From NCBI GenBank assembly GCA_016271365.2, contig CM057456.1:665039501-665103500 (forward strand): DNA of 64,000 nt. Direction: 5' to 3'. How positions within the stretch are numbered: position 1 is the stretch's first letter; each line of letters starts with the position of its first letter. Below the pieces are notes generated by a model. That model was given only the letters and a program-made list of their open reading frames with translations. It made no database searches and had not been told where the DNA came from. Made by a program: the position numbers and the translations under genes. Positions 33,880 through 45,160 of the stretch are shown one piece after another. This stretch comes from Neoceratodus forsteri (Eukaryota > Chordata > Ceratodontiformes > Ceratodontidae).

Positions 33880-34250
33880 AAAAGTAAGGAAATAAGTTGC
33901 AAAAAACTTTGTTAATGCTCCAGTTAGGGTCAAAGTGACAAAAGTTGGGAACTGCAGTGTTAGGGTTTTCCTAACACCCAATCCTCCCAAACCATGCAGG
34001 AGAGTAGGTGTTAGGTGTGCCTTGGGCTTCTCAAACCTAACACTCACCCCATTCTCATAAGGTCTACACATTTGACCCTATTTATAGATCAAATAGGGTG
34101 AGCCTTAAGCTTGAGAAGCCCAAGGCACACCACACACCTACTCTCCTATCTGGTTTGGGAGGGTGGTGTGCAAGGTAAAACCTAACGCCTCATTTCCCAA
34201 CTTTTTTCACTTTGATCCTAACTGGAACATTAAAGAAGTTTTCTGCAACA
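33880..34250. mobile_element. Foldback element (AATGC.(T)CAGTTAGGG family)
   Basis: Left arm GTTAATGCTCCAGTTAGGGT ... CCTAACACCCAATCC and right arm GGTAAAACCTAACGCCTCAT ... CTAACTGGAACATTAAAG are near mirror images. The inner arms GGAGAGTAGGTGTTAGGTGT and its inverse near 34,125 continue the mirror, leaving a loop of about 50 bp. Left flank carries AAAAAGTAAGGAAATAA, as do the others in the family. Confidence 0.8.
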
Positions 34251-34261
34251 TAAATATGTGT

Positions 34262-34342
34262 GAGTGTGTAAGTAAGTGTGTGTGTGTGTGTGTGTGTGTG
34301 CATGTGTGCATGTGCATGTGTATATATTTTATATATATACAT
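34262..34342 (+). repeat. (GT)n/(TA)n microsatellite
   Basis: GTGT run at 34,276-34,300, then GCATGT and TATATA words. It sits between foldback and tail, the same slot filled by (TA)n at 51.96 and 57.28 kb. Confidence 0.85.
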
Positions 34343-34498
34343 ACCGTGCCACTATAGTTAGGGTTGAGTACCCCATTTAAGGTTAAAATGTGAAATTTTG
34401 CATCTTAATAACTTTGTCACAGTATGACAGATTTGCCTGAAATTTGACAGGCATAGAGTGATACCACAGATCTCTGCATCTCCCAAGTTTCGTAATGG
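34343..34498 (-). repeat. Inverted composite-repeat tail, left of the DIRS insertion
   Basis: GTGCCACTATAGTTAGGG, then CATCTTAATAACTTTG and a CCCAAGTTTCGTAATGGGT end. The reversed tails elsewhere continue across this point into sequence that here resumes at 48,354, so the DIRS element is inserted in it. Confidence 0.65.
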
Positions 34499-34500
34499 GT

Positions 34501-34667
34501 GTTTACTCACCTGGTAAAGGTGATTGTGTTGGTTGACATCCATGGCACTCCAGACATTACCTCATGAGTTTTAGCCCACCTGATAGGCTAGTGACGCACA
34601 TGTCTCTAGGATCAAATTTCTAGTATATCCAGGTCCCAGAGACCCCTGCTCTCCAGTTCGAATCTTC
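34501..34667 (-). repeat. DIRS terminal inverted repeat, 3' side
   Basis: From GTTGACATCCATGGCACTCC to TGCTCTCCAGTTCGAAT this is the reverse complement of 48,205-48,350 with few differences (for example GACGCA/GATGCA). The outer ~20 bp (GTTTACTCACCTGGTAAAGG) have no partner at the other end. Confidence 0.9.
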
Positions 34668-34928
34668 CATAGCTGAAATCAAGGTTAGTAAAGTGCAAGA
34701 TAGAAGTGCAAGAAAAAAACAATACCAATATTGTGTAAAATGGTGCCAAGTAAAACGTAAGCTGGTGTGGCCAACAGGCCCGATTTTATTCTCCCTATTA
34801 TTTACAATCTAATCTCAATCCTGAGGGGGTCGACAGTCAACTCTTAATGTAGCATATCCCCTCCTCATCTTTGTTTTTGAATAGACTTCCAGTCCTGGTC
34901 ACTCTGAGCACTCTGTTGGGTGGGCTTT

Positions 34929-35031
34929 GGAGTGCCATGGATGTCAACCAACACAATCACCTTTACCAGGTGAGTAAACACCCACTGTGATTGGTTGACC
35001 ATCCATGGCACTCCAGACATTACCTCATGGG
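34929..35031 (-). repeat. DIRS internal complementary region
   Basis: 34,929-34,979 (GGAGTGCCATGGATGTCAAC ... GGTGAGTAAAC) is the inverse of the left extremity at 34,501-34,551. 34,980-35,031 (CCCACTGTGATTGGTTGACC ... CCTCATGGG) is the inverse of the right extremity at 48,302-48,353. Together they spell out the joined ends of the circular intermediate and so fix the two element boundaries to within a few bases. Confidence 0.9.
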
Positions 35032-35076
35032 TATATAAGTAGCAGTGTAGTACCCAAGGGAGGGAAGCAGAGTGGT

Positions 35077-35978
35077 CTATGAGTGAGAGGTGGATGTAGC
35101 TGCTAGGAGGACCTGAGTGGCAAAAGTGGGTTGTATGTCATACAGGTGCTCAAGCTTATAGGGTCTGGCGAATGTATGGATGGATGTCCATGTAGCCGCC
35201 TTGCATATGTCTTCTGATGACACGTTTGCTCTTTCTGCCCAGGATGTGGTGACTGCTCTAGTGGAATGAGCCTTAATACCCTGGGGTGGTGTCATATGTT
35301 TTGCTAGGTAAGCCTCCTGAATGGTCCTTCTAAACCATCCGGCGATCGTGGACTTGGAAGCTGCCTTGCCTTGCCTTGTCTTGGGCCCCTTGTGAGGATA
35401 AATAATGTTTCTGTCTTACGGAGGGGCAGTGTCCTGGCTATGTAGTTGGAGAGGGTGATGCCAACATCCAGATAATGTGGAATGGGCCAGATGCTCTGTA
35501 GTGTGTCCGCAGGGAAGGTGGGCAGCTTGATGGGCTGTTCCCTGTGGATAGCTGTGGATACCTTCAGTTGGAAGGCTGGGACTGTTCGTAATGGACTCCC
35601 TGAGGGGTGAACACGGTATAGGGCTCTTTGCACGATAGTGCCACGGTTTCTCCGATCTGTCTAGCTGAACAGATGGCGACAAGGAAGCAGGCCTTGAGGT
35701 CGACCCAGAATAGGTCTACCTCATTGAGTGTCTCGAAAGGGGCTGAGCTGAGGGAGTTGACTACCAGTGGGAGGTCCCATGGTGCGATGGTCAGTCGTGT
35801 TCTGGGTCGGAGTACCTCTACTGCTTTTAGAAAGTGCAGTGCATTGGGGTGCACTCCCGGGGCTGTATCCCCCGATGGGACCCGTGGCCACCCCAATTGC
35901 AGAGAGTTGAACTCTGAGGGATGAGTGTGCCAGGCCCTTGTTTACTCCCTGTTGGAGGAATAGCAAAATGGTTGACAT
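35077..35978 (-). pseudogene. DIRS tyrosine recombinase
   Basis: Integrates the circular cDNA. Sense frames give GLAHSSLRVQLSAIGVA (SAM-like N-domain), NALHFLKAVEVLRPRTRL, PWDLPLVVNSLSSAPFETL and KACFLVAICSARQIGETVAL with the first catalytic Arg. Then comes GIKAHSTRAVTTSWAERANV with the HxxR box, and WTSIHTFARPYKLEHLYD, which holds the putative nucleophilic Tyr. At least three frames overlap (35,304-35,633, 35,564-35,896 and 35,077-35,295), so it is frameshifted, but every catalytic element I can look for is still readable. Confidence 0.88.
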
Positions 35979-36008
35979 GACTGTTTGTTCAGGGTCCTTA
36001 CCCTGTTC

Positions 36009-36667
36009 TCAACACCACTTTCTGAATATAAACCATTGTCTACCGTAGGTGGACGTGATGGAGGCCCATCTAGTCTGTAAGATAGTTGATATGACGGAGT
36101 CATGGTATCCTTCCTTCATTAGTCTCCTCCTTTCAGGAGCCAGGCCATGAGTTTCAGTGTTTGTGGGGCCGGGTGGATCACTGGGCCCTGTGAGAGCATA
36201 TCCGCTCGGTAAGGCAATCGAAGGCTGGCTAAGATAATTTCGAGTACTGTGGCAAACCATGTCCTCCATGGCCAGTAGGGGGCCACTAGGATGATGGTAT
36301 AGTGGGATGCCAGGATCTTGCTTAGTACCTGGGGGATTAGGAGAAGGGGTGGGAACACATACGCATGCTCCCGAGACCACAGTTGTGAGAGGGCATTGGT
36401 TCCCTGGGAGCGACCCTCCCTGAACCGTGAATAAAATGCCTGGACTTAAGTGTTTTCCATTGTAGCCATGAGATCCATGGTAACTGGTCCCCATGTTTCC
36501 TGAATCATCTGGAAGAGGTTGGGGTGTAGCCGCCATTCTCCTGGGTGAACCTGTTGCCTGCTGAGCCAATCCGCCTGTACATTGAGCCTTCCTGCAAGGT
36601 GCACTACACCGAGATGACTGAGGTTGGTCTGAGCCCAGTTGACGACTGATGTTGTCTCCCTCAGCAT
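36009..36667 (-). pseudogene. DIRS region between RNase H and recombinase
   Basis: First the end of RNase H (VVHLAGRLNVQADWLSRQQV, active-site Asp in ADWLSR) and MDLMATMENT. Then comes the conserved DIRS spacer FPPLLLIPQVLSKILASHYT, ILVAPYWPWRTWFATVLEII, LPYRADMLSQGPVIHPAPQT, LKLMAWLL. Two frames. This is the stretch some DIRS elements use for a methyltransferase-like domain; I see no methyltransferase motif here. Confidence 0.8.
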
Positions 36668-36732
36668 GGCTCTGCTCCTGATACCACCCTGTTTTGCGAT
36701 CTATGGCACTGTTACCTGATTGTCGGAGCGTA

Positions 36733-38100
36733 TCAGAACCGACTGGCCATATATGAATGATCTGAAGGCCTCGAGGGCATGGGTATGGCTCTCATCTCCA
36801 GGATGTTGATGGATAATTTGGTTTCCCTTGGTGACCATAGGCCTTGAGCTGTCAAGTCACCCAGGCATGCTCCCCAGCTGGATAGGCTTGCATCCGTCTC
36901 TATTGTGGCCGTGTAGGCTGCCTCCAGAGGTACCCCCCTGGTGAGGTTAGACTTCACTGTCCACCATGTTAGAGAGTGTCTCATCGATGGTGGTAGCAGG
37001 ACAATGACCTGTAGATTGTACTCGGTTGGTGAACCCTGAGTGAGGACGTACATTTGGAGCGGTCGCATGTGCCATCTGGCCCAGTGTATGAGATCTATGC
37101 AGGATGCCATGCACCCTAGCAACTGGGCTATGCATCCCAGGGTTGTCTGATGGTGGGCTCTCATATGACAGGCCAGGGCTATCAGATTGAGCACTCTTGT
37201 CTGAGAGGGTTTTGCCCATCCCTGGGACGTGTTGATTAGTGCCCCCAGATGTTCGATCTGCTGGGTGGGTACCAGATGACTCTTTGCCCGATTCACTACC
37301 CAGCCATGTTCCTTGAGTGCCTGCAGGGTGGTCATTGTGTCTTGGATCACCTGCTTCTTGGAACATGATTGAATGAGCCAGTCATCCAAGTAGGGTATGA
37401 TATCTAGCCCTTGTTCCCTGAGTTTGGCTACGAGAACGATGGACACCTTGGTGAACACTCTCGGTGCTGAAGTGAGACCGAAATGCAAGGCCTGGTATTG
37501 GTAGTGGTGTCCCAAGATGTGGAATCTGAGGAACTGCTGGTGTCTTGGAATGATTGGGATGTGGAGATATGTGTCCTTCAAGTCTATGGACGTGAGGTAG
37601 TCGCCTACTCGGATGCTGCGTAGAGTTGATCGTATGGTCTCCATTTTGAATCTGTGGCACACCACATGTTCGTTGAAGTGTTTCAGATCTAGAATGGGGC
37701 ATAGTTCTCCCGATTTTTTAGGCACGAGGAAGAAAATGGAGTATACCCCTAGCTTCTGCTTGTCCGTGGGAATGGGCTGGTTGGCTCTATTTCGCAGTAG
37801 TTCCAACAGGATGTGTTGGACCTGATGCGGTGTTGTCTTCCTTTTTGCAATTGGGGAGGTTACAAACCTGTGAGTGACTGGAGCGTGGGACAGCTCTATG
37901 GAATATCCCCTCGAGACCACCTCTAGGACCCACCTGTCCGAGGTTGCGTTGAACCACTGGTGTTTGAAAAGTGACAGTCTTTGCCCCACAGGAGGGTACA
38001 ATCCCTGACTCTGAAAGGTTTTGGGTGTGTAGTCATTGCTGTTTTTCCCTGTAGCTTCTTCCTTTTCCCCCAAATGTTTGGCTACGGGATCTAAAAGATG
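36733..38100 (-). pseudogene. DIRS reverse transcriptase and RNase H
   Basis: Long open frame. RT motifs: YSIFFLVPKKSGELCPILDL, TSIDLKDTYLHIPI (block A), ALHFGLTSAPRVFTK (block B), IIPYLDDWLIQS (YLDD active site) and EHLGALINTSQGW. RNase H follows: ATIETDASLSSWGACLG (first Asp) and LSINILEMRAI (Glu). It then shifts frame near 36,740, the remainder being at 36,446-36,667. The catalytic residues are present. Confidence 0.9.
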
Positions 38101-38565
38101 AAGGTTGGTAAGCTTGGGCATAAGGGCTACGGTAACTATGGGCTGCTCCTCTGCCTCAAAAGGAGCTGTTCTGTGAGTCCATGTCCCTGTGTGACTGGTA
38201 TAGTCTGTCCCCCCCCGAAACCTCCACCTTGTGGAAGAGAGGTAGGTGTACCTGGCCTTGTTCTTAAGGAGATCTCTTCTCTCCTCCTTCTGTTTCAGGA
38301 ATTCCTGCAGCCCCTCCCCAAAAACATGCTCTCTCTTCATGGGTAAGTTTTGTAATAGTGTCTTTGATTCATTGTCTGTGTCCCACAGCTTCAGCCACAA
38401 CGCTCTTCTGGCACGATTGGTGATAGCCATGACCCTGGCGTACAGTCGCAGTGTGTCTACTGCCATGTCCACCAGGTATTTTGCAGCATCAAGCGTGCAC
38501 TCTAAAAGTTCTGCCTCTCTGGATTTTGGGTTTGCTTGCTCTTGGGGCTCTTCGAGCCAGCGTAT

Positions 38566-38568
<3 letters not shown>
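38100..38568 (-). pseudogene. DIRS gag, C-terminal half
   Basis: In frame with the RT. Sense includes ECTLDAAKYLVDMAVDTLRL, YARVMAITNRARRALWLKLW and NLPMKREHVFGEGLQEFLKQ, the conserved C-terminal gag block of vertebrate DIRS elements (RA.WL..W......K..L..LPF.G..LFG). Interrupted at 38,568 by the LINE insertion; the N-terminal half is at 45,505-46,407. Confidence 0.85.
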
Positions 38569-38613
<45 letters not shown>

Positions 38614-38788
38614 TTTATTTGATTGAGCGCCTTTCAAATATTTCAAGGCGCTGTACAAACATCATTACATTTAACAAAACCAAACAATCAATAGCAATAC
38701 AACAGATAAAATATATAAAATAAACAATTTAAAATACAGCAGGACAAGCCTGAATCCATAAGAATGACTTTAAGGCCTTCTTAAACCT
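38566..38788 (-). mobile_element. L2-type LINE 3' fragment in DIRS gag, left part
   Basis: (TAA)n at 38,568-38,610 followed by AAATTTATTTGATTGAGCGC and CAAGGCGCTGTACAAA, the same tail architecture as at 623-690. 5'-truncated; the rest is 45,348-45,505, split by the L1. It ends at the L1 target-site duplication AAGGCCTTCTTAAACCT. Confidence 0.82.
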
Positions 38789-39211
38789 TTTTTTTTTTGA
38801 AATTTAAGTTTATTATTTTCACAAAAGAAAGAGAAAAAAAAAAAGTTACAACCATACCATAGTATTAGAAACCAATCAGTAAACCAAAGTCAGTACACCC
38901 CCCCTCTCGGCTATACAAATAACAACAGGTCTATTAGCATCAAAAGACATCATAAAACATGTTCATCTATGAGCCGAGAAAAACCCAGAAAAACCAAAAC
39001 CCACCCCCCACCCCTAGGTGCACCCGTTCGAAAACATAGCTAGCAACTATCAAAGTTTGGATACCACATTTAGGCAACCATCTTTTTGCTGGCTGTGATT
39101 ATAGGTCTACCATACAGTGAGAGAGACTAGGTTGTATCACTATAACTCGTATACTAGGACGGCAATCGATATACAACATAGAGTAAGGGTCCAGGGATCA
39201 GATCACATACA

Positions 39212-41240
39212 TTAACCTCCTGGTAGGTAAAAGGACTGAAGTTTACCCCATCTTTTATAAAATAAATCCATACGCTGCTTGTAACTGGCAATCAAACTTT
39301 CAGACTGGAGGTAGGACATTAATTCTTTTAACCAATCCGCAAGGGATAGTACCAATTGGTCCTTCCAATGCCTTAAAACCAATTTTTTGACTGCCATCGA
39401 AATCAAAGCTATATGATACCCACGGCCCACGCAATCTATCTGAGAAAAGTCCCCAATACACAGATATTTGGAGAGAAAACCTGCTCAGACCCAGAAGGGG
39501 ATCTAGACTATCCATAATAGCAGACCACAACGGGGCCACTTTAGGCACCCCAGAAAACATGAATCAAGTTACCTCATCCCGGAGGCAACGGAAGCACCTT
39601 GAGGAAGAGATCATCTTACGCTGAAAAGCTTAACTGGAGTATAATATAAGTTATTGACAATATTATACTGTACTAACCGAACCTATCCTGAGTATGGTAT
39701 TTGTGCAGGTTAGGCCATAAGGTTCTCCAAATGGCACTTCATCCGGCAGAAGTTGCGTCCAGAGCAAGGGCCAGTTACCTCCTCTTTCAAGTTGAAAGTT
39801 AATAGATAGGAGTAGATCTGCAAATGGAATGGGGTTGAGATGCCAGCCTGATAATATTAGAGAAAAAGGGGTGTACCACAGACGGTTTGAATACCACACC
39901 AAATTTGTTACAGACCAGATGACGGAGTTGAGACACTTTAAAGGTCTCTCTACCAGGGATACCGAATTTGGTGAGGATATCGCCTGATGTGAGAAGAGAG
40001 GTTGAATTATACAAATGTTCAACCCTGGAGTCTTTAAGTTGTGGCAACCAAGTTACTCCCACCCTTGAGTCACCAATAGCAAGGTTGGGATTAGAGGTAA
40101 TTGGTTGTCCTAAATCCGTTTGGTTAGAGATCCGGAAGAACTTAAGACATTAAGCCCACACTTTAAGAGAAACCGCACCATATTATTAGAAATTAAGCGT
40201 GAAGTGAACTCGAGTAAGATAGGGTAAAGTAGTTATGTCAAATTTAAGCTCAGAGAAAAAGTCGATTCTAAGTGAAGCCATATTGAGGAGGAATTCTTAA
40301 GTTTTACCATAAACCACTGTCCTAACTTAGATAAGTGGGCAGCTAAGTAAGAGCTGAAAGTTGGGAAGTTTCAGACCTCCCTTGTCTTTGGGGAGCGAGA
40401 GGAGCTATAAGAGCGATCGCACCTTTCCCTTTCCAGATGAAAGTAGAAAACATACTATGGAGCTGTTGAAAAAAGGAAAGAGGAAGCCAGAGATTGTTGA
40501 GGTTCAGCGGATAGAAAATCCGGGGAAGAACGTTCATTTTAATAATATTGATTCTGCCCATCAAGGAAATAGGAGAGATGCCCAGCATTGCAGATCTTGA
40601 CTAACCGAGTCTCTAATCTTATTTAAGTTTAATTTCTTGAGCAGAAGTGGGTCGGTGGAAAAGTGAATCCCGAGGTACATAAGGAACAGGAAGTCCATCT
40701 CATTCCAAAAGGTAGGAAGCAGCTCTTAAAGGTATAATTATTTAAAGGAAAATCTCACACTTTGATATATTTAATTTGTAGCCAGAAAGGAACTGAAATG
40801 TCTAATAATATCTAGAGCAGCTTCTAACGATGCAGCCGGGTCAGACAAATGTAGCAGAACATCATCTGCATCACAGAAAGAACTGATTCCTCCTAAAATC
40901 TAATCCCTTTCACCCGAGGGTAGATTTAAGCTGAGTCAACAAAGGTTCCAAATACAAGTTAAATAATAGAGGAGAGAGGGGCAGCCCTGTCTCGTGCCAA
41001 AGAGGTTGAAAGGAGGATAAAACCCGTTGCAATAGATTTTAGCAGAGGGGCATTTATATAGTACCTGAATCATGTTTAGGAAGGAGGACGGGAAACCCAT
41101 TTCTTCCAGAACAGCCCATAAAAAGGACCAGTCAACCCGGTCAAATGCTTTTTCAGCATCTAAAGAGACCAGCACAAGTGGTTCTGAAACTGACCGGGCA
41201 TACTGTGAAATATGGGACAATGTCCTTAGATGATCAGCAG
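39212..41240 (-). pseudogene. L1 ORF2, C-terminal half (RT and C-terminal domain)
   Basis: Sense frames: ISQYARSVSEPLVLVSLDAE KAF (block A LDAEKAFDRV), FGTRQGCPSL (RQGCPLSP-like block B), then MLGISPISLMGRINIIKMNV and RIFYPLNLNNLWLPLSFFQQ, typical of the L1 thumb. The C-terminal domain is at 39,212-40,062. The FADD-containing stretch near 40,860 is out of frame. Frameshifts every 200-300 bp. Confidence 0.82.
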
Positions 41241-42952
41241 CAGATCTTCCTGGAACAAAACCTGCTTGTTCAGGGCTCAGAAGGTCCGCAACAGATCTTT
41301 TAATCCTCTCGGGAGAATTTTAGCTAATATTTTAATATCATAATTTTGTAGGGAAATAGGACTAGAAGCTAGCTGGGTCTGAGAGCTCCTTATCTGCTTT
41401 AGGAATTAGAACTATGGTAGCCTCAAACAAGGCAATCAAGATCCGAAGCTACCTGAAAGTAGTTATATAATTTAAGCAGAATAGGGTCAAGTCCTTAGAA
41501 AAGCTTTGTAAAAATTCGCTGGGAATCCATCTGGGCCCGGCGATTTGTCTGGGGCAAGGGAGGCAATAGTGCTCTGGATCTCCTCAACTGAAAAGGGCGC
41601 CACTAGACGTGCCTGCTGGGAGTCCAGTATGCTAGGAAGAGCCAATCCACTTAAATAACCCTTAAGGTCAGCTACAGCATGGGATGTAGAAGGGGGACTA
41701 TAAAGGCTAGAATAGTATTCCCGAAAAGCCCGAGCAATCTCTCTGGGCGAAGAGACCTTCGTACCGGACGAGGAAACCAGAGAGGGAATAATCCTCGAAC
41801 TTTCTAATGCTCTGAGACGTAAAGCCAGTAGTCTCCCAGATTTCTCACCAAGGTCTATATACTTAGCCTGGGTTTTGACCAGATAATACTCAGTCTTATC
41901 TTTCAACAGATCAGAGTACTCATTTTTGACTGAGAGCAGATCCTTAAGATCTGACACCGAGGAAGATAGTGAGTACTTACTTTCCAGACCTCTAATCTTA
42001 CCAACCAACTCTAACACCCTAGCTAACCGTGCTTTCTTCCTGAGGGAAGCCATCTGGATAAATTCCCCCCTAAGATAGCACTTTAATGCCCCCATACCAT
42101 GTCCACTTCTAGGGTAGAGTCCAGATTATCTGCCAGAAACAGAGATATTTTCGTACTGATCTCCGAAACACAGTGACGATCCTTCAGTAGCTGGGTATTC
42201 AATCTCCACATGGAGTCGCGAGCAAAATCATGCCTAATAGACAAACGTACCCAAACCAAAGCATGATCTGAAACCATGATTGGTTCTATACCAGAGAGAG
42301 AAACCATAGGGAGAGAGGAGACACTCACTAAAATCATATCCAGTCTTGATTTGGTGCCGTGTGATTGCGAATGGAAGAAAAAGGCCCTAAAAGAAGGGTT
42401 AGTACACGCCACGGGTCACCAAGCCCCAGCAGCGAGACCATCTCACAGAGGGCTTTCTGTGCTGGGGAAGGTGTTCTCCTGCCTTGGGGATCCCTATCTA
42501 AGAAAGAGGGGAAAGGTACATTCCAATCCCCTCCCAGCACAAATTGAGTCGGCAGAAAGGCAGCCAATTTATCTGTCAACCTCATAAAGAAGTCTGGATT
42601 GCCTCCCACTGGTCCATACACTGATCCCAGTACCACACTCTCTCCATTTAGCTTACCCTTTACTAGAATGAATCTCCCTTCCGGATCTGAGCAGGTCAAG
42701 TCTTTAATAAACAAAACATGTTTTTAATTAAGATAGCCACCCTTTGCTAAAGTGAGAATTCCCAGCAAGATAAACTTGGGAAAATCCAGACCGGGAGAGG
42801 AGATTAGTTTCTTCCCGACCCAAGTGTGTTTCTTGCAAGAAAAGAATATCAATACCAAGCAAGGAGCAGTGATTAAATATTTGCAGCCTTTTACCACGAT
42901 CCCTGAGTCCTCTCACATTCCAGGACGCTATACAGTTTACGTTCTTAGCCAT
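41241..42952 (-). pseudogene. L1 ORF2, endonuclease and N-terminal RT
   Basis: Starts MAKNVNCIASWNVRGLRDRG with ILFLQETHLG (catalytic Glu) at 42,728-42,952. Continues in another frame with LGSVYGPVGGNPDFF and QFVLGGDWNVPFPSFLDRDP (GDWN), then RLDMILVSVSS, PIMVSDHALVWV (SDH block) at 42,083-42,412. The linker and RT start, ASLAPDKSPGPDGFPANFYK, are at 41,487-42,095. All endonuclease residues I can check are retained; the three frames are not joined. Confidence 0.88.
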
Positions 42953-42959
42953 TTCAAAT

Positions 42960-44280
42960 AGAACTTACAGTAGTCTGGTACCCAGATAGCATAAATCCAA
43001 CCACTAGTAGCAGGGTGCACCTCCCAAATCCCTAGTCCCACACCCCAATCTAACCCTCCTCCTCCACCCCCAAACAAAGAAAGTCCAATCCCTATAAAAG
43101 GACAGGAAACAACAAGCCCGGACCCCCCAGAACCCACCCTCCACCCACCACAGAAATTCCATAACGACCAAACAGGAACCCCCTTCCGAACAGAGTGTCG
43201 AACCCAAAATCTATAACCAAAGGGAGAGACACCATTCCTCCTCAAAACAAACCCTCCCAATCCCCAAAAACTATATACAAAGGGAGACCCCAATATCCAG
43301 AATCACTTATCCAGTCCGTATTCCGGGTTACGAGCCCCCCGGATCCCCATGCGAATCCCAAAGTTCCCAGAGCCAAAACCCAACAAACATGGGCCATAAA
43401 GACCACAATCTCCCATATCCAGATATAGGTCCAAACATCGACCCACCAATTATTATGCCAGCTGGGCCCCAGGCAGGGATTAGCCACCCCCCAACCGCGC
43501 AGCTCGCGATCCCACATCCAACCCGCCAGCCTGCTCAACCCCCAGCCGCCCCCAATGCCCACGCACCGACGTATTTGCAGAAGCAGAGACCAGGGTTATG
43601 GCAGAGCAGAGAAATGGGGAGAAGAAGACCAAAACCCAAAGAAAGGGGAGCTCCTGCTAGCTAAGGCCACAAAAGCCTCATTCAACCCCGATGGACCCGC
43701 CACAAATACAGTCCAGCCCAGTCCCTCACACACGCCCCGCCGCTAGATAGGATAGAATGGGCCACTTACCGATGACAGCATGACTTCAGATCAGGGGACC
43801 CAACCAGACATCAACGACCATACCATGGGCAAAGGCAGAAATATCAGAAGCATTGATATGAATGCTGTTTCACGGGGACCTTTAAGGCAGTCGGACCCAA
43901 ACAGCGCAACACTCCCGGAAGTTCCCCCCGGAAACAGCATCACCAACCGACGTTCCCCCACCCCAAAGTGGGCCCAGCAGCGAGGGAAGGCCCCGACTCA
44001 TTGCGCCAACCATGGCCCACTCCGAGACCGCCCCCACACCGCGAATCCCGCCGCTGACCCCCAGAAGGACCTACGGAGACCTCCGATCCCCAGACCTGAC
44101 GATAGCGAGGACAGACACACAACACCAACCAAGGTAAGTGACAGGAGGGGCGGGGGAGGCACAGGACAGGAACATGAGGTCAGGGGGAAACAGCAACCTC
44201 ATCACCAGCAAACCAAAGACACGACAAAAGACCACCAAAAGGGCATACAAAACCAATTAACACAGATTAAAAGTCCACAG
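42960..44280 (-). other. Long spacer between L1 ORF1 and ORF2
   Basis: About 1.33 kb, strongly C-rich on the plus strand (CCCACCCTCC, AACCCCC words). Open frames on the plus strand are proline-rich shadows with no known domain. L1 ORFs are usually separated by under 100 bp, so this may be inserted DNA, an internal promoter region, or a lineage-specific spacer. Confidence 0.6.
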
Positions 44281-44287
44281 TAGATAT

Positions 44288-45160
44288 TCAGCCGGAACCC
44301 TTGAAAAGATCAGGCAGTCTGCCAGCCAGTTCCTTGAAGGCCGCATCAGGGGTGTCAAAGCTCGTGGCCATGCCTCCGACAGTTACCTTAAGAGTGGCAG
44401 GGTAAGTCATTCTAAAAGGTATTGCAGCTGCTATAAGTTTGTGCACAATATGGTGATAGGCTGCCCTCTTTATTCGGATTTCTTTGGGAAGGTCCTGGGT
44501 GATCCGGATCTTTGAAACGCCCCACAAAATTTCTTTGAGGTCCCGAGACTTCAGCAAGACATGCTGTCTATCTAGATAACTCAGGAATTTTATAATAATC
44601 GGGCGAGGGGGGGAACCAGCTGGAGGTCGAGGTCGTAGCGAGCGGTGGGCCCTTTCAAGATGATAGGAGGCACCGATAGGTGATGGGCCCACCACCTTCA
44701 TCAGAAACTTTTGCAGAAAAGCCATGAGGTCTGGGCCTTCTTCCAGCTCTGGAAGGCCCATAATTAATAGATTATTACGGCGACTGCGCCCTTCGAGGTC
44801 TTCTGTTTTGGCTTGAAGCCTCTTCACATGTTGCTTAAGCCCAGCCATTTCTTCCTCAGCCCTGGCTTTCCAATTTTCAACAGAAGCGACCCTGGCATCA
44901 ACATCCGATACCTTTCTGGCAACATCAGAGAGGTCGCTACGCAGGGATTTAATTTCACCTGTCAAACCCATCAGGAGGTCTTTCACAGAGCCAAGCTCTT
45001 GGAGAAATCTATCTTCTGTTAGAGGTGCAGGCTGCCCCATTTTCTCACTGCTACGATCCGGCCTAGTTGAGGCCTGGTTCCGCTGCTTCTTTGCAGCCTT
45101 TTCCAGAGATGCAGGAGGAGTGTGTTTGGTTAAGGCCTGTTTCGGATCCACCTCCATCAC
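44288..45160 (-). CDS. L1 ORF1 protein (intact frame)
   Basis: 290-codon RNA-binding, chaperone-type protein that coats L1 RNA. Start MMEVDPKQALTKHTPPASLE. Residues about 45-125 form a coiled coil (LGSVKDLLMGLTGEIKSLRS, heptad leucines). EDLEGRSRRNNLLIMGLPEL opens the RRM, with the conserved RRNN.. motif. The C-terminal domain has RPIIIKFLSYLDRQHVLLKS and ITQDLPKEIRIKRA (DLP..), ending LPDLFKGSG. Length is usual for the family. The only uninterrupted L1 gene here. Nothing suggests host use. Confidence 0.9.
   Translation of the reverse strand: MMEVDPKQALTKHTPPASLEKAAKKQRNQASTRPDRSSEKMGQPAPLTEDRFLQELGSVKDLLMGLTGEIKSLRSDLSDVARKVSDVDARVASVENWKARAEEEMAGLKQHVKRLQAKTEDLEGRSRRNNLLIMGLPELEEGPDLMAFLQKFLMKVVGPSPIGASYHLERAHRSLRPRPPAGSPPRPIIIKFLSYLDRQHVLLKSRDLKEILWGVSKIRITQDLPKEIRIKRAAYHHIVHKLIAAAIPFRMTYPATLKVTVGGMATSFDTPDAAFKELAGRLPDLFKGSG

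Noticed and set aside
33900..34200. TTAGGG/CCCTAA words suggesting interstitial telomere repeats
   Set aside because: Single, non-tandem occurrences within foldback arms; the surrounding motif GTTAGGGTT is part of the foldback terminus.
36733..38568. Possible viral pol or caulimo-like RT
   Set aside because: YLDD motif style, adjoining tyrosine recombinase, inverted terminal repeats and internal complementary region all point to DIRS; no protease, integrase or LTR.
43389..44283. Proline-rich frames on the plus strand (91 and 167 codons)
   Set aside because: Antisense to the L1 spacer; C-rich composition explains the absence of stops; no domain.
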